Assembly: GCF_000002995.4 (NCBI RefSeq)
Contig: NW_025062286.1
Coordinates: forward strand, 62,001-126,000
Length of the DNA stretch: 64,000 nt
Origin: Brugia malayi
Lineage: Eukaryota; Nematoda; Chromadorea; Rhabditida; Onchocercidae
Reading direction: 5' to 3'
The notes under the pieces are model-generated. The model ran no database searches. It was not told the DNA's origin and saw nothing but the letters and a program-made list of their open reading frames with translations. Each line of letters opens with the position of its first letter. The stretch's first letter is position 1. This document shows positions 43,990-58,800 of the stretch, one piece after another. Made by a program: the position numbers and the translations under genes.

Positions 43990-46900
43990 TCTTTAGCAAT
44001 TTAATCTTAAATAAAACAAAACTTTTTATGTCTCAAAAACTTTTTGTGACATATTGAAAGCGTTCAAAAAGTCATAATTCAAAAAGTTCAAAAAGTCATA
44101 CATTTTATTAGACACTTTTATTCACACTATATTTTTTTATTTTAAGTTTTAATTTTTTAAAATTTTTAAAGCTATATCGATGCTATTTGTTCAATATTTG
44201 CTCACATCATTCACTCCTGTTTCAAAAACGTTCAGGTACGACTGTTACAATGTTCTACCATCTGATATGCTAAGCTTGCATTCTTACCTTATCGTGTCAT
44301 TTTTTTTTCTCCCTCCTTCTCTCTCTCTCTCTCTCTTTTTATCAATGCTTCTAAAGGGAAATTAATTTATTTACTTTATACGAACAGTTCCTCCTAATAC
44401 TCAATTATCATTGGTATTATCCAAAACAAACAATAGATAATTTCAGGAAAAACTGTGCAAAAGTGTGAAATGTATTCTTTCATTTGTGTGTCACAGATTT
44501 AGCCATGCAAATTTGCTAAGAAGACAGTACGGAACATAAATAATGCTTTCTGTGACTTTTCAAAAACTATTTTTATTATCAGATATAAAAATATTTGTGA
44601 ATTATCAGTACTGAAAAAATCCGGAGAAATTTCCGTTAAATTAAAGAAAATTCTGTCAAATTTTATATTAATTTAAGATAGAAATGACCAATTGGACAAT
44701 TTCATTTTATTCAAAAATTTAAAAAAACCTCTTGCTGAAATAATATTAAACTCAATGTCTATAAAAATTGAAATTGTAAATGGATAGGATGAAAAGTGAG
44801 AAGAAACTCGTTAACAATTACTATTCTATCTTTTGAAATTCACTTGAATTTTTAATTGCGATGACATTAATTATTTTTATCTCACATAAAGCTGATATTT
44901 ATCATTCATTCAATTTAAAAAAGTTACTTGATTTCAAACAAAAATCAATTGTTAAACCAAAATAGTAGCACATGATTGCATTTACTTTAAACCATAAAAA
45001 ATTGATTATCTGATCTCGTTTGTTTAAAATTAGATCAAAAAAGACAAACCACAAAATTGACAAATGAAAATAAAAGTGCAATAGCATCTCTCACAATGAA
45101 AAAAAAAAGAAAAGGATGTGATTAAGTTATTTCGTCTTTTTGAGACTATTTCAAATGTTGATGTGAGCTAAAATAGTGGCAGGTAAAATGGCAGGTAAAA
45201 TTATTGCATGCTAAATAGTGGCAGGGCAAATGGCAGGTAAAATTATTGCATGCTAAATAATATTGCAATATGCTCTATAACAAAATATGATATTGCAATA
45301 TGCCATGAAATATTAGAATGAATCAATATTCACATTAATTTGGATCAAACAGAAAAATATTTTGACTGAAAGAAAAATTTAAACTGAAAATAATTTTAAA
45401 GAAATTTGGAGAAAATTTTTATAATAGATTTTACTTTTTTAGAAAACATGCTCAAATTTTTTTCCTACAAATGAAATGTAATGTTATTCATTTTAAAATG
45501 ATAATTGAATAAAAATTGACGCAATCACTAAATATGATATATATATATATATACATTTCTGCCTAATAGTATCACAGATTTCTTTTATTCTTAGTACTAC
45601 TATACAGTATATATTATAAAACCATGAAGAAGAAATGAAATATTAGTTTTCATTAATGCTTTAACTAACCAATCTTCAAGGACAACAATTTAAAAAAAAA
45701 AAAAAAGGAAGAGAAAAAAGAAATGAAGAAATAAAGTGACAACTTATCTTAGGCAGTACAGTCATTAGGAAGTGATTTTGAAGGCGGAGCAATGCAATGA
45801 TCACTTACCTACAGCAACCAATAAACATTGAGATAGCAATACCGTATCACAGCTGTAAATTGTTGTCTTATTAGAATGAAAAAGCTTAAAGGAAGTTAAT
45901 TTTATTAATTTAGTTATAAATTGATAAAATATCACTAGAATGCATTTCAAAGAAGATTATTAGCTAAAAGAATTGTTAATATATAAGAAGCTTATCTTCT
46001 TTTTTTCCTCTCTCTCTCTTCCTTTTTCACATTGACTTTTTACTTCTTTCCCTGTTTTCTCTCTCTCTTCTCTCTTTTATTTGTTACCTGTAACTATGAG
46101 TAAATTATCCTAATAATAATTACTATTTAAAAGTAACGATAGATGTGCTATTTATACCTCTTCCTCTGGCTTGCATGCAAAAAAAATTTTAGAGACAATT
46201 TTACATTTTAAGTTTATTAAATTGTAATTTTCATTAATTAGAGTAATTTTCACTAATTGCAATTAGACTAATAATTATGATTTGAAAATTACTGAGAATA
46301 ATAGATAATAACATTTATTATTCTATCATCAAATGATGCAACGAGGAAATGAATAAGCGGTAACGTCACGAAGTTTCATCACCACGGAAATAGATCCAGT
46401 AACTCTATTGTGTTTTATTATTTGTTTTAGATTTTTAAGAAATAAAAGGAAAACGGAAGTATTGCTGAAATGATTCTTCGATTAGCTTAAATTAATGTTT
46501 ATGAATGAATGCCAACGACAAGTAATTTTGATTTTATATTTACAGACATTGACTAATAATAATAACCTCTTAGCATTTTCATCCTTTTTAATGTCATTAA
46601 ATCCATTATACCTTATTTTATAAGATAAATAATTTTTAAGTGTATTTATTCATTTAATAATAAATCAAAATGATGAGAATGGTATTACGATTAGTATTAG
46701 ATGATTGTACGAGTGATCCATCCTATATACTTACTATTTGTAATTCAAGATTATATTGTACAATGTAGATTTGTTTCAAATAAATAAATTTCATTTTTTT
46801 TGAAGATGTTTTTGAAATTAAATATTTTTGAAAATATCAAATGGTAGTACTTTAGGGACTTATAAGTAGATATTACTAGATAGAAGAAGTTATCGTTGAA

Positions 46901-49900
46901 TATTACCAGTTAATATAATTAGGTAATAATCGAAGAGAAAATGAAGGTGAAGGTAATACTTCGTAGAAAATGACCAATGTGCAAGAAATGATGTGCTTTG
47001 GTTTAAATTTTTAATTATAAATTTTGTAGGATTATAGACAAAATTGTATTTTAATTATTGGTGAAAACTGTTTTTGTTGAATTAGTGAAAATTAACATAA
47101 CTTTAAATTGAAATAAATTGCAGTATATGATTAACTATTATTATTGCTACCATGAAGTCATTATTGAAGAATAATTTGAAAAAGTAGGCAATAAATTGGC
47201 CATTCAAATGATAGTCATTTGGTTGATTTACAATTCAACAACCAATGCAAACATTACTTTATAGCTGACATCAATTGCCTAATAATTTGACTATTTTATA
47301 AAAGTCTGCAATTTTTATTTTGCAGAATATTTTTCTAGTGAGTTATACTAAAATCAAATGCTATGCAAAAATAATAATTCATAAATTGTGCAATTAAATT
47401 TATTTAATAAGTTGAGTGAAATAATCTAACCTAACATTGTAATATTTAAAAAATTTTGTTTCACCAAATGTATTTAATTCAAATAAGTTTCTTGAATAAT
47501 ATTACTTTTACTATTAGTATTAACTGTTCTAAATTACTCAGAGTTTTCCAAAAGTTATTTAATGATGGATGGTATGAAAAGTGAAGTATTAACTATCAAG
47601 TACTAAACAAACAGCAAGTAATTAGAATATCATAAACAGAGCTTAATTGAAGAGCATATGAGTGATCATCATTCAACCCTATTTTATGGACTATTAGAGA
47701 GAAGAGAGGGTGAAGGTTCAAGGAATTGTGCAATTTTGGCAAATATAAGAGAGCAAAACGAATAATCATTGACGGATAATTGCTACTTTATTGGGTTAAA
47801 GTTGATTGTAGAAATGAAACAGTTTCAAATTAATTTCATAGTATCGAAAATGAAAATGATTTTGCGTTAAAAATGAATGCTACTATCAAAATATTTATTT
47901 CTAGGAATTATTACTGTAGATAATTCGAAATTCTTATCCAAGATTTTCTTGAATAAAACTGATAAGCTAAGGAAAAAGACGAGAAGTAAGTATGATAATG
48001 GAAGTAACTTTATGGTACAGCAAATATTTCAATATAAAATTTTGAAAGATTACAAAATGTGTTTGAAATCAGTGAATTGATTATTTTCTTTATTGCTAAT
48101 TGCTTATTTACATATTTATCTATAGTTATTGCAAGGTGAGAAAAAAAAGTGAAAGAAAATAAGTGGGAAAAATTGCAATCAAATCATCTGCTGAAATTTT
48201 AGCTGCAATGAATACGTCACTCTGGATTTGGATTAAGAAAGTAACATTTATTTCTGCATGAGTAACTGCTATCTAAAGCCAATCTTAGACTACTTTTAAT
48301 ATTAGAATGTATTTAAATTATTAAATATTTTAACATCAGAACAATTGGTTACTTTTAGGTCTTTTTCAATTTTTTCTAGCAAGCTAATTTAAGTGATGAC
48401 AGTTCTTGATGTCATGAAATTCTGAAAGACAATACATTCTTTTTCAGTTCAATTCAAGAATTTAAGAATGATTAAAGCATAAAATATCATTTATATCAGA
48501 TTAATAAGTAATCAAGAATTTTACAGTTGTTAACTTGATTTGTAAAGTTTACCAAAAGGTAATACTTATGCAGTGTATTTGATAAGATAAACGAGTTTTC
48601 TCTCCTCAGTACCATTTTTAATGTAATTTCTAATTATGCCACTATATCGTAATAAAGTAAAGATTTTTTTTCAGGTAAATGTACCCTTACACATCTTTCT
48701 CTTTTCACTTTCCTCTCTGAGAAGGTTTATCAGTTTTTGATGGCTTATCTGTTTTTTTTAGCATTCTGGCGACAAGAAGACGGATTATCCGAATGAAAAA
48801 AAAAAAAACGAATAAAAAAATAATAAAACCTAAAAAAGCAGAACATATCCTTTTTATCACAAACGTTTTGCATGTCATTTTAATGCCTGTGACTAATCAA
48901 AAATAGCTCTCCTTTTTGGCCAATTATGAATCATTAAAAAAAATTTGCATGTTAATATCAATCATAATGAGCCATCAATTAACTTCAATAAATTATTAAG
49001 TAACTAGCAATTGCTATGATATCATATGATGTGATGTTTTAATGACTTTTGCTGATATATCCTTTAATAAAATATGCGTAGTAGCAATTTAAAACAAAAA
49101 AAAAATTTTATGCTAGTGGTGGGATACTGTGGTGATCAGTAATTAATCAGTTCTTTGGCACCTAGCAAAGAGTTGGTTAATTGTCATAAATAGTGATATC
49201 TTGACATTGGATTTCTAAAAATAAGTATGTTTGAGAGATTAACAATTATCATTTTAGGCGTAGATTAAAATTAGCTTTTAATATAAAATTGCTAATTTTA
49301 TTTAATAAGTATAACCAATTTTTGGAGGCTAGTTTATAATACTTTGACATAAGCAATCTTATTAAAAGTCTTATTAAAAAACTTTAAACTTTGTATGAAA
49401 CTTTTATAAGCCTTTAATAATTCTCAGAACTTTCCGAAATATGCATCAATTTTTATAAACAGGATAAAATTTATGTTTTCAGGAAGATTGAAAAGTGTGC
49501 AGAAGATGAATACTTTTTAAAGCTAAGAAATTTTAATAAATTTGATATTGGGAATTAGAAAATTTGGTCAAGTTAGAAAAGAGTATAGTGAATTGCGTCC
49601 TACTTCAAATTTAAAATTCTTTTGCATTCATTATAATAAAGAGCTTATCTCTGTAGATATTTGTAATGTGATACTTAAGATAAGGCTAAAAAGATAGAAG
49701 CAGAGATGCTTTCCTAGAAATATTTGCAGTAAATATGATCTGATCCTCTATTGAAAATTAAAATAACTTAGATTAAACCTATCTTCCAAAATTGAACAAT
49801 TTTAATGATTAGATACTATCAAACTTCTGAGAATATTTTATTATTATTATTATTAGTTTCAAAATAAAATAGTAACTTAGTAAAACAACAGGAACAATTA

Positions 49901-52900
49901 AATATTATTTTATATAGGTGATTGATTCACAATCATTACAATAATATCTGCTTTTTTAAAATCATTGCATTACTGTAATATTTAATGATTAGGATAAAAT
50001 AGACAGACAAAATTTGATTTTAAATATAGAAATAATTTAATAATTTTCTTTCTTAAATCATTTTGAAAAGAAATAAAAAGTGTTGCATTTGATGATATGT
50101 TTGAAACTTTCCTTCTCACAACTTTCTCAAATTTCTCCTTCAATATCGAAATGATAGGTATTACTAACAAACAGTGAGCAAAAAAAAAAGTGAAATGCTC
50201 TAATTGGCGGTATCGTTTCAAATTGAAGTGATGTGGAGCCCTCTGGCGTTCAGTTCATCAGATACGATATCACTTACATTTTGCAGTTATTCAGTAAACA
50301 CCGTATACTTTCTTGTTGCCTTTTGTCATCTCTCCCAGAATAATGATTAATTATCATTAATCAAATTTAGTAATACATGTGTACTTAAAAATATAAATGA
50401 AAAATTATTTTTGAATTAATAAATGAAATAATCAATGACAATCAATTTTCTTTTTTACTACTATATTTAACAAATTAACTTTTTAATCGCTTATTTAATG
50501 TAATAATTTTATGTTAGTGCTTTTTAACAGATCATTTCAAATTTTAAAATACTGCAAATTTTTATTCGTAGATTTGATTTTATAATTTTATAAAATTTTC
50601 CAATCTTAATTTTATTTTTTAAAATAGTTTGTACAGGAAATATTATAGAATTTATACAGCACAATTTGCTTCTTCTCCTTCTTCTTTTTTGTTTTTTCTT
50701 CTTATTTCCTAACCTATCCAATCATAGCTGTGCTAAGTTATCCTTCAGCATTTAATGCTTTTTATCCTATCGTTTCTGAATTAAGTAATATGAGAGTTGG
50801 CGCAAATTCTGAGTCTGTTACATTTTTGTCCAATGCTAAACTGTTGTCCTCAAATGATCACTTCAATCGAGCACCACTTCATATTACCCTCAACAAAATT
50901 CTTTATCACCTCATAACAAAAATATCAAAAGGCACTTAACGATGCTAATTCATTGCCAATGTTATTTGTCCGATGATCAAAATTTCAAAATTTCTTGAGT
51001 TAGGATCAAAATTTCTTGAGTTGTCGGATTAGCTGAAGGAATTCATGATGTTTTGCCCGACACAAATGCCCGTGAAACTTCACAATAGCATATAAAAGAT
51101 TTTTTGCAAAGAACGCTTTTGTTATACTCATGCTATTTAAGATGTTAATTGAACATGAAAAGAACTGAAATAATGAATATTATCCCTAAGATTAACAAAG
51201 AAATTGATTCTATATTCGAAAAGATTAAACGAATTATTCTTATAGAAAAAAAAAGAAAAAAATGGAAAAAAAAAAATATTTCCATATTAATTAAATTGGC
51301 AAAAGAATTTTTTCAGCTCAATGTGTTTTGTTCATTCTTACTTACAATTTATAAAAATTTTTTTCTTTTCCATTGTTAATATTTTATAATATCTTATTTA
51401 TTCAAAAAAACTCGTTTACTAAAGAAAAATTTACTTTAAAAAGTCAAAAAGCTCAACTTAGTAACATTAATATCTTTTGAAAATATTCATTCATAGATTA
51501 GACGAAATTTGAATTTCATATTTCCTTCATTTAAGATAATAGTGGGCAAAATATTATTTATTGTGAAAGCTATTTTCATGTTTGGTTACTTAAGATTTAA
51601 TCTTATGTTAAGTAAGCAAAAATGTAAATTGTTTAGAGGATATTCTCCATTCTAGCATATTTCATATTTACTTACATAAAATATATATATGTTTAATTAA
51701 GATATATTTCTTCTCACTTTCTGTCATATTTGTTACCTTCCACATTAAATAATATTTTGCTAGCTATTATCTACATAAGAAGGAAATATGAAATTCAATT
51801 TTTTGCCCAACCCAATTTATAAATGAATATTTTGAGATTCCAAATGCTATTGTGATGAACCTTTGATTTTTAAAGTAAACTTTTCTTTGGCATATTGAAG
51901 ATGGACCATTTAAATGCAGAAATATAGGTAGAGTTTAAAATATCAAATAATATCTATTATCAACTCTGAAATTTCACCAGTAATATTACTAAAATATTAA
52001 AATATTAACTTGTTAAATACCTGTTATTATTATTGTTTTGGAATAGTTAATCTTAATTTAAATAGAACTCGCATAATCATTACACTTATAGTACACACAC
52101 GACTAAGCGAAATAGTAATATAAAGTTAGACATCAATTTACAAATTATAGAAATATCCAGAACGATATATTACAGATATACTAGCTATGATATTAATAAA
52201 TGACTTTTCATTTCGAAAATAAATTTGTCTAAGACTGAATTTTGTTTAGAATAACAGTCATTCATTTGTTAAGATCGAATGAACTGAATTTGCTTAATCT
52301 AATATCATCTATTTTTTCCTTATTCTTTTAATTATTAAAATCTATTAATCCGATGCAGTGATAAGGAAAAATATATTCAATTTCTGTCACTAATCTACTA
52401 ATCAATTGCTTCAAAGATAATTAGAATAAATTAAGTATTAGATATTAGCATAAATAAAATATATACATTAATTTTATTTGAATCATTAATCCATTCAAAA
52501 GTTTGAGTATTACTAATTGTTACATCATTCTATGATTATCAGAATAAAATAATAATGATAAAGATAGCGTCATCATCTTCTAATTAATTTATTATCCATT
52601 CATGTAATAAACATTTCAAATTATAATCATAAGTTGATAGTATCCTATTTTTTGAACATAGCAAGTGTGCTTTGTAAATTTATCATTTATCAAAAGCAAA
52701 GCATAATTAGGTGTGCAAATTAATTTTAACATCTAATTGACAAAAAAAAAAAAAAAAAAGAAGAAAAAATTATGACTGAATAGAATTCATGTAAAGAAGA
52801 AAAAAAGAAGGAAGATGAAGATTTATATGTGCTTGTTAAGATGAATTTGATTGTAGAACGCATAGCAATGACTGTTATCATTAAATGATAACGACATCGA

Positions 52901-53640
52901 CAGACAATCCATCTCCTTCTTTCCTTGTTCAGCAAAATTATAGCTCAAACCTTATGTTTATTGTCATAAAACAAATAAAACAACGAATAGATTGTTTGAT
53001 TGCAGGTAAACTCATCATCATTATCATCTAAACAATTAAGAACGGATTATCTTCACCTATTAGATACACAATACTAAAATGCTTTATATACAATATTTTT
53101 TTTAAAAAGAAAGAAAGAGAAAAGAAATGAATATCAAATATCTTAATTAAAATAAACTTATTGAAATTTTAACATTTCAAGAAATTCATGTGTGGAGTGA
53201 AACAGGTGTTAATGATCGATCCTTGAAATGCATAAACAAATTGATACTGGACAAAAATAAATTCATAAGCATTCGGTAACATTTGATATGTGATAGCTTT
53301 TTATCCATACGTATACTCAAACGTAAGCTTTCTGATCATATCACAATTATAGGTCATAGTTCAATTAGTTTTTTTTTTCTTTTTCTCAAATTGCGCAAAT
53401 TTGATCTCAAGTTAACTTGTTTAGGCGCTTTGATAAGTATGATCTTTAGTACAAAGAAAGAAAGTGAAAGAGAGAAAGAGACAAAGTATATGATCTAATT
53501 AGTAAATATGAACTTAAGAAATTTTCCAGAAAAAAAACTACTTGGAATGAAATGGATTAATGCAAAATGACTCTGGTGTTCAATGAATGGTTTAGTAACT
53601 GCAATTCCATTGAGCAATTAAAGCATTGATGGATCGATTC
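43990..53640. other. Long AT-rich gene-poor stretch upstream of the homeobox gene
   Basis: No gene could be supported over almost 10 kb. It holds the 42-bp tandem duplication at 45171-45254, CT-rich tracts (44310-44340, 46000-46080) and an (AT)n tract at 45536-45552. A 69-codon plus-strand open frame at 50730-50939 (FNAFYPIVSELSNMRVGANS) has fairly gene-like composition but no recognised family or splice sites. The first few kb should contain the promoter of the homeobox gene at 43985. Confidence 0.45.
45171..45254 (+). repeat. 42-bp tandem duplication
   Basis: Two adjacent copies of a unit starting AAATAGTGGCAGG lie at 45171-45212 and 45213-45254, differing at two positions. Each contains two GGCAGGTAAAA or related elements. 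Confidence 0.92.
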
Positions 53641-53683
53641 CATAGCGCAAAGTTGAATCCCAGCGGTGACATAGCTGTTAAGA

Positions 53684-53728
53684 TGGAAGAAAAGCACAAA
53701 AAGAAATATGATGGTTGTTTTCCGTGCG
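53684..53728 (+). CDS. Possible first exon of the CxxC protein gene
   Basis: MEEKHKKKYDGCFPC is followed by GTGTAC, a possible donor in phase 0, which would fit the exon at 55337. A CxxC here would add to the Cys pairs of the later exons. This link is weak: the donor is poor and the intron would be 1.6 kb. Confidence 0.2.
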
Positions 53729-54201
53729 TGTACTGTGCAATTACTATCTAAGGTTCATTACCGCCCCGTAACTTCCATACAATTAATTAATTATCTACTT
53801 TTCCCTCCTTCATTTTGCAAAATCGAATCCGTCGATCATATTTTTCATCTGCGTCTAAATTTTTCTTTAGAAAATAGTCAATCATATCTCATCTACTAAT
53901 GCTTAATTATATTTTCATCTTCATTTTATTAATAATTTAAAATTATAAGTTCGTTTTCATAGCTTAAAAATAATTGTCTATTTGTTTACTTAACAAACTT
54001 CCAAAATAATCGATAAGATTTCTTTTTTTTTATCAATTTTTTTAAACATTATAAAACTTTCTTGAAAATGTTAATTGATAGCTGTTAAATTTATTAATGA
54101 TTATTAATTAGTTAAGTTTTTTTCATGAATAGTGAATGTTAATCGACTCATTTTATAATTTTGTGTGACAGTTTTAAATTTTGCATCAGTTAATGCTTAG
54201 T

Positions 54202-54233
54202 CTTTGCTAGGCTTAATGCTTAGCCTAGCAAAG
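54202..54233. repeat. 11-bp perfect inverted repeat
   Basis: CTTTGCTAGGC (54202-54212) and GCCTAGCAAAG (54223-54233) are separated by a 10-bp loop, TTAATGCTTA. It could form a hairpin in RNA or DNA; no following poly-U or gene end suggests a role. Confidence 0.8.
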
Positions 54234-55336
54234 GCATTTGGTTCTATTATTTTTGCATGCTGAATGTGACAAACAATCAATAATGACAACCGACGACAAT
54301 GAAAAATTAGTTTATCGATTGGTTTTTTTAGATTTGTTTTTGTCGAAAAGTATTTTTCTATGAATTTATCACTGAATAAATTGTATTCCTTTCAAAATGT
54401 TAATTGTTTTTTTTTTTGCATTCTTTTGAGAAGATTTTAATTACTTTTTTCGGAAAATTTTATGCATAAATTAGCATTTTCATTGTTTAATTTGAAAGTT
54501 TAATTTTAATTTTTAACCTTTCCATTTTCTAATAATCAATAATAATTTCAATTGGTTTTTTTCGAAAAATTTACAAACTGTAATAGTTTATATTTCTTAT
54601 CATTTGAACCTTAATCCTGATTATAAAAAAAAATATATTAAAAAATATATTACTTATTATAAAAACATGTTTCTGCTATTTCTTTTCTCATACTTATCAT
54701 TTTTCCAAAACTTCGATTTTTTAACACTAAATTTAGGAAATGCATATTGAATTTAATGATAATCCTATTTATAAGGATTACTCTGATTAATACACCTAAA
54801 GTTGTACTTTTCTCAATGAATGATCGAAAACTAATTCTAAACAGAAAATGTTAAATTACTGTTAAACTGTTGAAATGTGTCAGAGAGTGTCTTTTTCGAT
54901 TTTTCATTGAATTATTTCCTGTACTCTCATTCTAATTCCTGCATGAAACTGTTCCTCACTTTTTTTTTTCTTCGGGACAATTCCTCCTATTCCGTTTTCA
55001 TTTCATTTCATTTCCCTTCCTCATCTACCAGTATTCTATTTCATTTCTCTTCTTTTATCATCATGGATAGATTAAAATTTTTTCCTCCGTAAACTTTCAG
55101 TATGAGTGGGTGTAGGAATAAAGTTGACACGTTATTCATTCTTTTGATTTGAGCTATGAATTGGTTGTACTGAAATTGTTGAGAATTTATTCGGTTGAAA
55201 TTAATTTGGTTATCTGAATGATATTTTTAGTTTTAGGATATGAATATGTTTTCATGTACTTTTTTCATTATAAGCTTTTCATTTTTTAAATGCAATACAT
55301 TACTTTACTTATTTACTTACTTTTGTCATATTGAAG

Positions 55337-55830
55337 TGGGAACTGACGGAATCAAACAGTAGAATCCCAGAAAATCGAAACGAGCCTATCCAGATTAAAT
55401 GTCTTAGTTGTAATGTAAGTTCAGTTATATTGCTATTTTCATGTCATTAAGTTTTAAGTTAAATTCAAAATTTTCCTATCAATAAAATTTGACAAATTTG
55501 ATAGTTAATTTCAATAAAAAGAAAAAAAAAACTGAAAGAGCAAAAAATGTTTGTACTTTTATGATTTAATTATTTGTACTATTATTAAAATATTTAGTCC
55601 AATACAATGAAATGAATGAAATTAGCGCTCGAAATACTCAAATATCTAAAAATTGTAATTGACTGAGTTAATTTTAGGCTTGGATCATAAGGGATGTGCG
55701 AAATCGATGGCATTGTTTAAGCTGTATTTCTCGACGTTCATTTCATTTTTTTCCTGCATGCGGCAATGTCATCAGTGAACAATATCCAGCAGAAGTCATA
55801 AAGAAGAATTCTACATCATCGTCTACTTAA
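55337..55830 (+). CDS. Last two exons of a small CxxC-CxxC (zinc ribbon-like) protein gene
   Basis: Exon 55337-55414 (acceptor after TATTGAAG, donor AAT|GTAAGT) joins in phase 0 to exon 55678-55830 (acceptor AATTTTAG, stop TAA at 55828), giving at least 76 residues. It encodes IKCLSCNAWIIRDVRNRW followed by HCLSCISRRSFHFFPACGN. The two CLSC motifs are 13 residues apart, as in a small zinc ribbon, with a further Cys downstream. The tail is Lys/Ser/Thr-rich. I do not recognise the family. The 5' exons were not found with confidence. Confidence 0.5.
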
Positions 55831-55834
55831 AATT

Positions 55835-58800
55835 TCAATTTAATGCTACTAAATGAAAGGAAGAATCAAACTTTTATATTAATACTTTGAAATATGTCAA
55901 ATATTGCTTTAAAAATTCCCATTTAAATTATTCATTTGCATAATTTTAAACATTTTTGATAATTAATTTATCATACACTGAATGTGATGTTCTAAATATT
56001 ATTTATTTTTTTATAACTTATCTATAAGGAAAAGTATTTTTTCAATTCAATAAAAAATAATTCAATTGATATGAGAACACTTTAGATTTCTATAATTGTT
56101 ATTTCTATAGAATAATACCAGGATTATTTTTTTTTTCACTAACTTTCCTGATTCTAACAAAAATTATTTTTCAGAATTATAAATACTTAAATCTATGCTT
56201 CATCCTGTTTCCGTTACGATAGTAATTTTGAATGCTTTTTTGATGAAAAATGTGAAATGATTATACATATATCTAAATGAAATTTGAAATTGTACTTATA
56301 GTTCTGATGAATTTCACACTAAAAATCTTTTTATTTTACTATTCATTTTTGTTTTCATTGCTTTTATTTTATTTGAGATTGAGAAGAAGCGCTTTTTAAG
56401 ATTGTTTCATATATTACAAATTAAATTGTCTTTTAGCTCTGTGATGAATGATATAATTTCCATTGTCGCTAATCCTTTTCCTTCTCACACTTCATTTCAT
56501 TTCATTCATTATATCAACAAAGTACGAAACTTTTCAGTCGTTTCATTTGTTAATTTGAAAAAATTAGAGGCGCATATATGCTTATTTACTTTGATAATTA
56601 TTTAAATATCTAATCTTCTGCTTTTCCTAACAATTCCGTAATCTAATTAAAACACAATATTGCTTTTCGGAGTTTTGCTAATTTTATATTTATTTTCATA
56701 GATAACTTATTAATTATTCAGTTTTTCTTCCATTAATAAAATAATTTCTGAGAAAAAAAAACTAATATTATACCATAATTAATAATATTTATTGAATATT
56801 TTTCAGAAATAATTTTTATTATTATTTTTTTTTATGGAGCAAATATTTCTGGCAACTAACACTGTTGAATGATCGAATTTGCGCTCATGAAAATGAAATT
56901 GTATTGGCTATTTCATTTCCAATTATTCTTTCATTCTTTCTCATCACACTCACACACACGCACACACAACGCACATTCACAGACAGACACGTACACGTTT
57001 TTCTAATGTTTTTCTAATTTCAATGCCAATGATTTGTCACACAGATCGATGATTCATATTAATTAAATTCATCCTATTTTCAAGTTTTAACTGCTAATGC
57101 AGTTTTTATGTTTATCCGTTTTATTATTTCAAAATTTTTATCATAAATATTCAGTCAAAAAAATTGGTAAATTTAACTCTCTGAAAACTTTGAGAGAAAT
57201 CTGTTAAATAAATTTGAAGAAATTTCTCTTAATGTATGTTTCAATCTGATATGTATTTTCTATATTTGGTAATAGGTGAAATTTGCACCATTATTTTCTT
57301 TTTTTTTTTTTAATTTAAACTTGTTGTCACATTTAAACATTAGACATTTCTATTATTAAAAAATTTCTCATATTTAGATATGGTAAAAAAGTGTGTGCTA
57401 ATTGTTCTAGGTCAGAATTATTATAGCCCAGGATTATTATAGGCAAAATTATTCTAGGCCAGAATTTCTTTTTTTGATTTATGTATGTGTGTATGATGTA
57501 GAAAATTTTAATTTTTGGTCGTAATATAATTATTTTGAATATATGAATTGATCTCATAAAATATCACAAGTAGCTAAAATATTTTTTGATATGATTACAT
57601 TATTTTATGTTAACACTTTTACCTTTTCAGTTTAGGCTTTCAAATTTAATCCTTTGGCATTTTTATCTTTTTAATATAAATGCTTTAAAAATTTTTCACC
57701 ATTTATTAGATAGAATAGATGATTATTTCATAAATAAAAGAATTATGCTAAAAATTGAATGAAACATTCTATTATGGCTTCTTTTTTCTAATGAAAAAGT
57801 AAAGTTATTAATTCTATAACAGTTTTGTTTTGATTGATTCATATTAAACAAAATGAAATAAGTAAAAATTTTCAATTTATTTATAGCTTGCAGCTTGTTT
57901 ATAAAATATGTTTTTGTAAGAATTAAATCTGTTCGTTTCTTTCCATAAATTAGATTTTAAATGTCACATAAATGCATTCAGATTTTCTCTTTCATTTTAG
58001 AGTAATTTCGAATATGTGTTTGCATTTTTTTTTTTTGTCAACCTAAACTTAAAACTTTTAGGATACGCTTTTATCTGTTCAAAATTGGACAAATTATTTT
58101 AATTTAAAATCTTAATCATTTAATAGGAATAAATAAATTGAATAACACTAAGTTGATTGTATTGTGCATTGGTTAACTTTTATATTAAAATTCAATGACT
58201 TCGCTAAAATTTATGTTTACATAAAATTTTTCTCTTACTACAGTTAATTCTTAAAATATGAAAATAGCCAATGTGGAATGCCGAAGAATTCTTGAAAGAC
58301 TATTTATTCCCATTGATTGTCCATTGTCATCTTTGTGGTCATTTTCGCTTTTGAGTATGGATTTTGTCCCATTTCTATTCAATCTTCACTCATCCTTTTA
58401 TTTATTACTTTTCTAGGCTACTTTCTACTTATTGCCTCACTCATACATTGGTATTTTAAGAAATACAAAGACGCAAAAAATATTGTTTCAAATTATTTTA
58501 GAGTTAAATTCAAACTTTTTAAGCCATTTCAAATAATTTGTTAGTCTGTCATTCAACATAAAACTAATAATTGTAACATAGTTCATCGTTTCAATTCAAA
58601 ATTGCTATTATTATTACTTTCTTTGTCCTTTTTTCTTGATTTCCTCATCTTTGGCTGTGCAAAAAAAAAGAAAAACTTTGACGAATCTCATTAACATTAT
58701 AACCTTCGAAAGTTCCTTCCTCTATTCAAAATTAAAAAAAAAAATTCTATTTAAAATGGAAAAAGAAAATTTTTGTAAAGTATACAATTGAATAGACTTG

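Noticed and set aside
53640..53680. tRNA-like segment (GTTGAATCCCAGC)
   Set aside because: No matching acceptor stem or D and anticodon arms could be folded around it.
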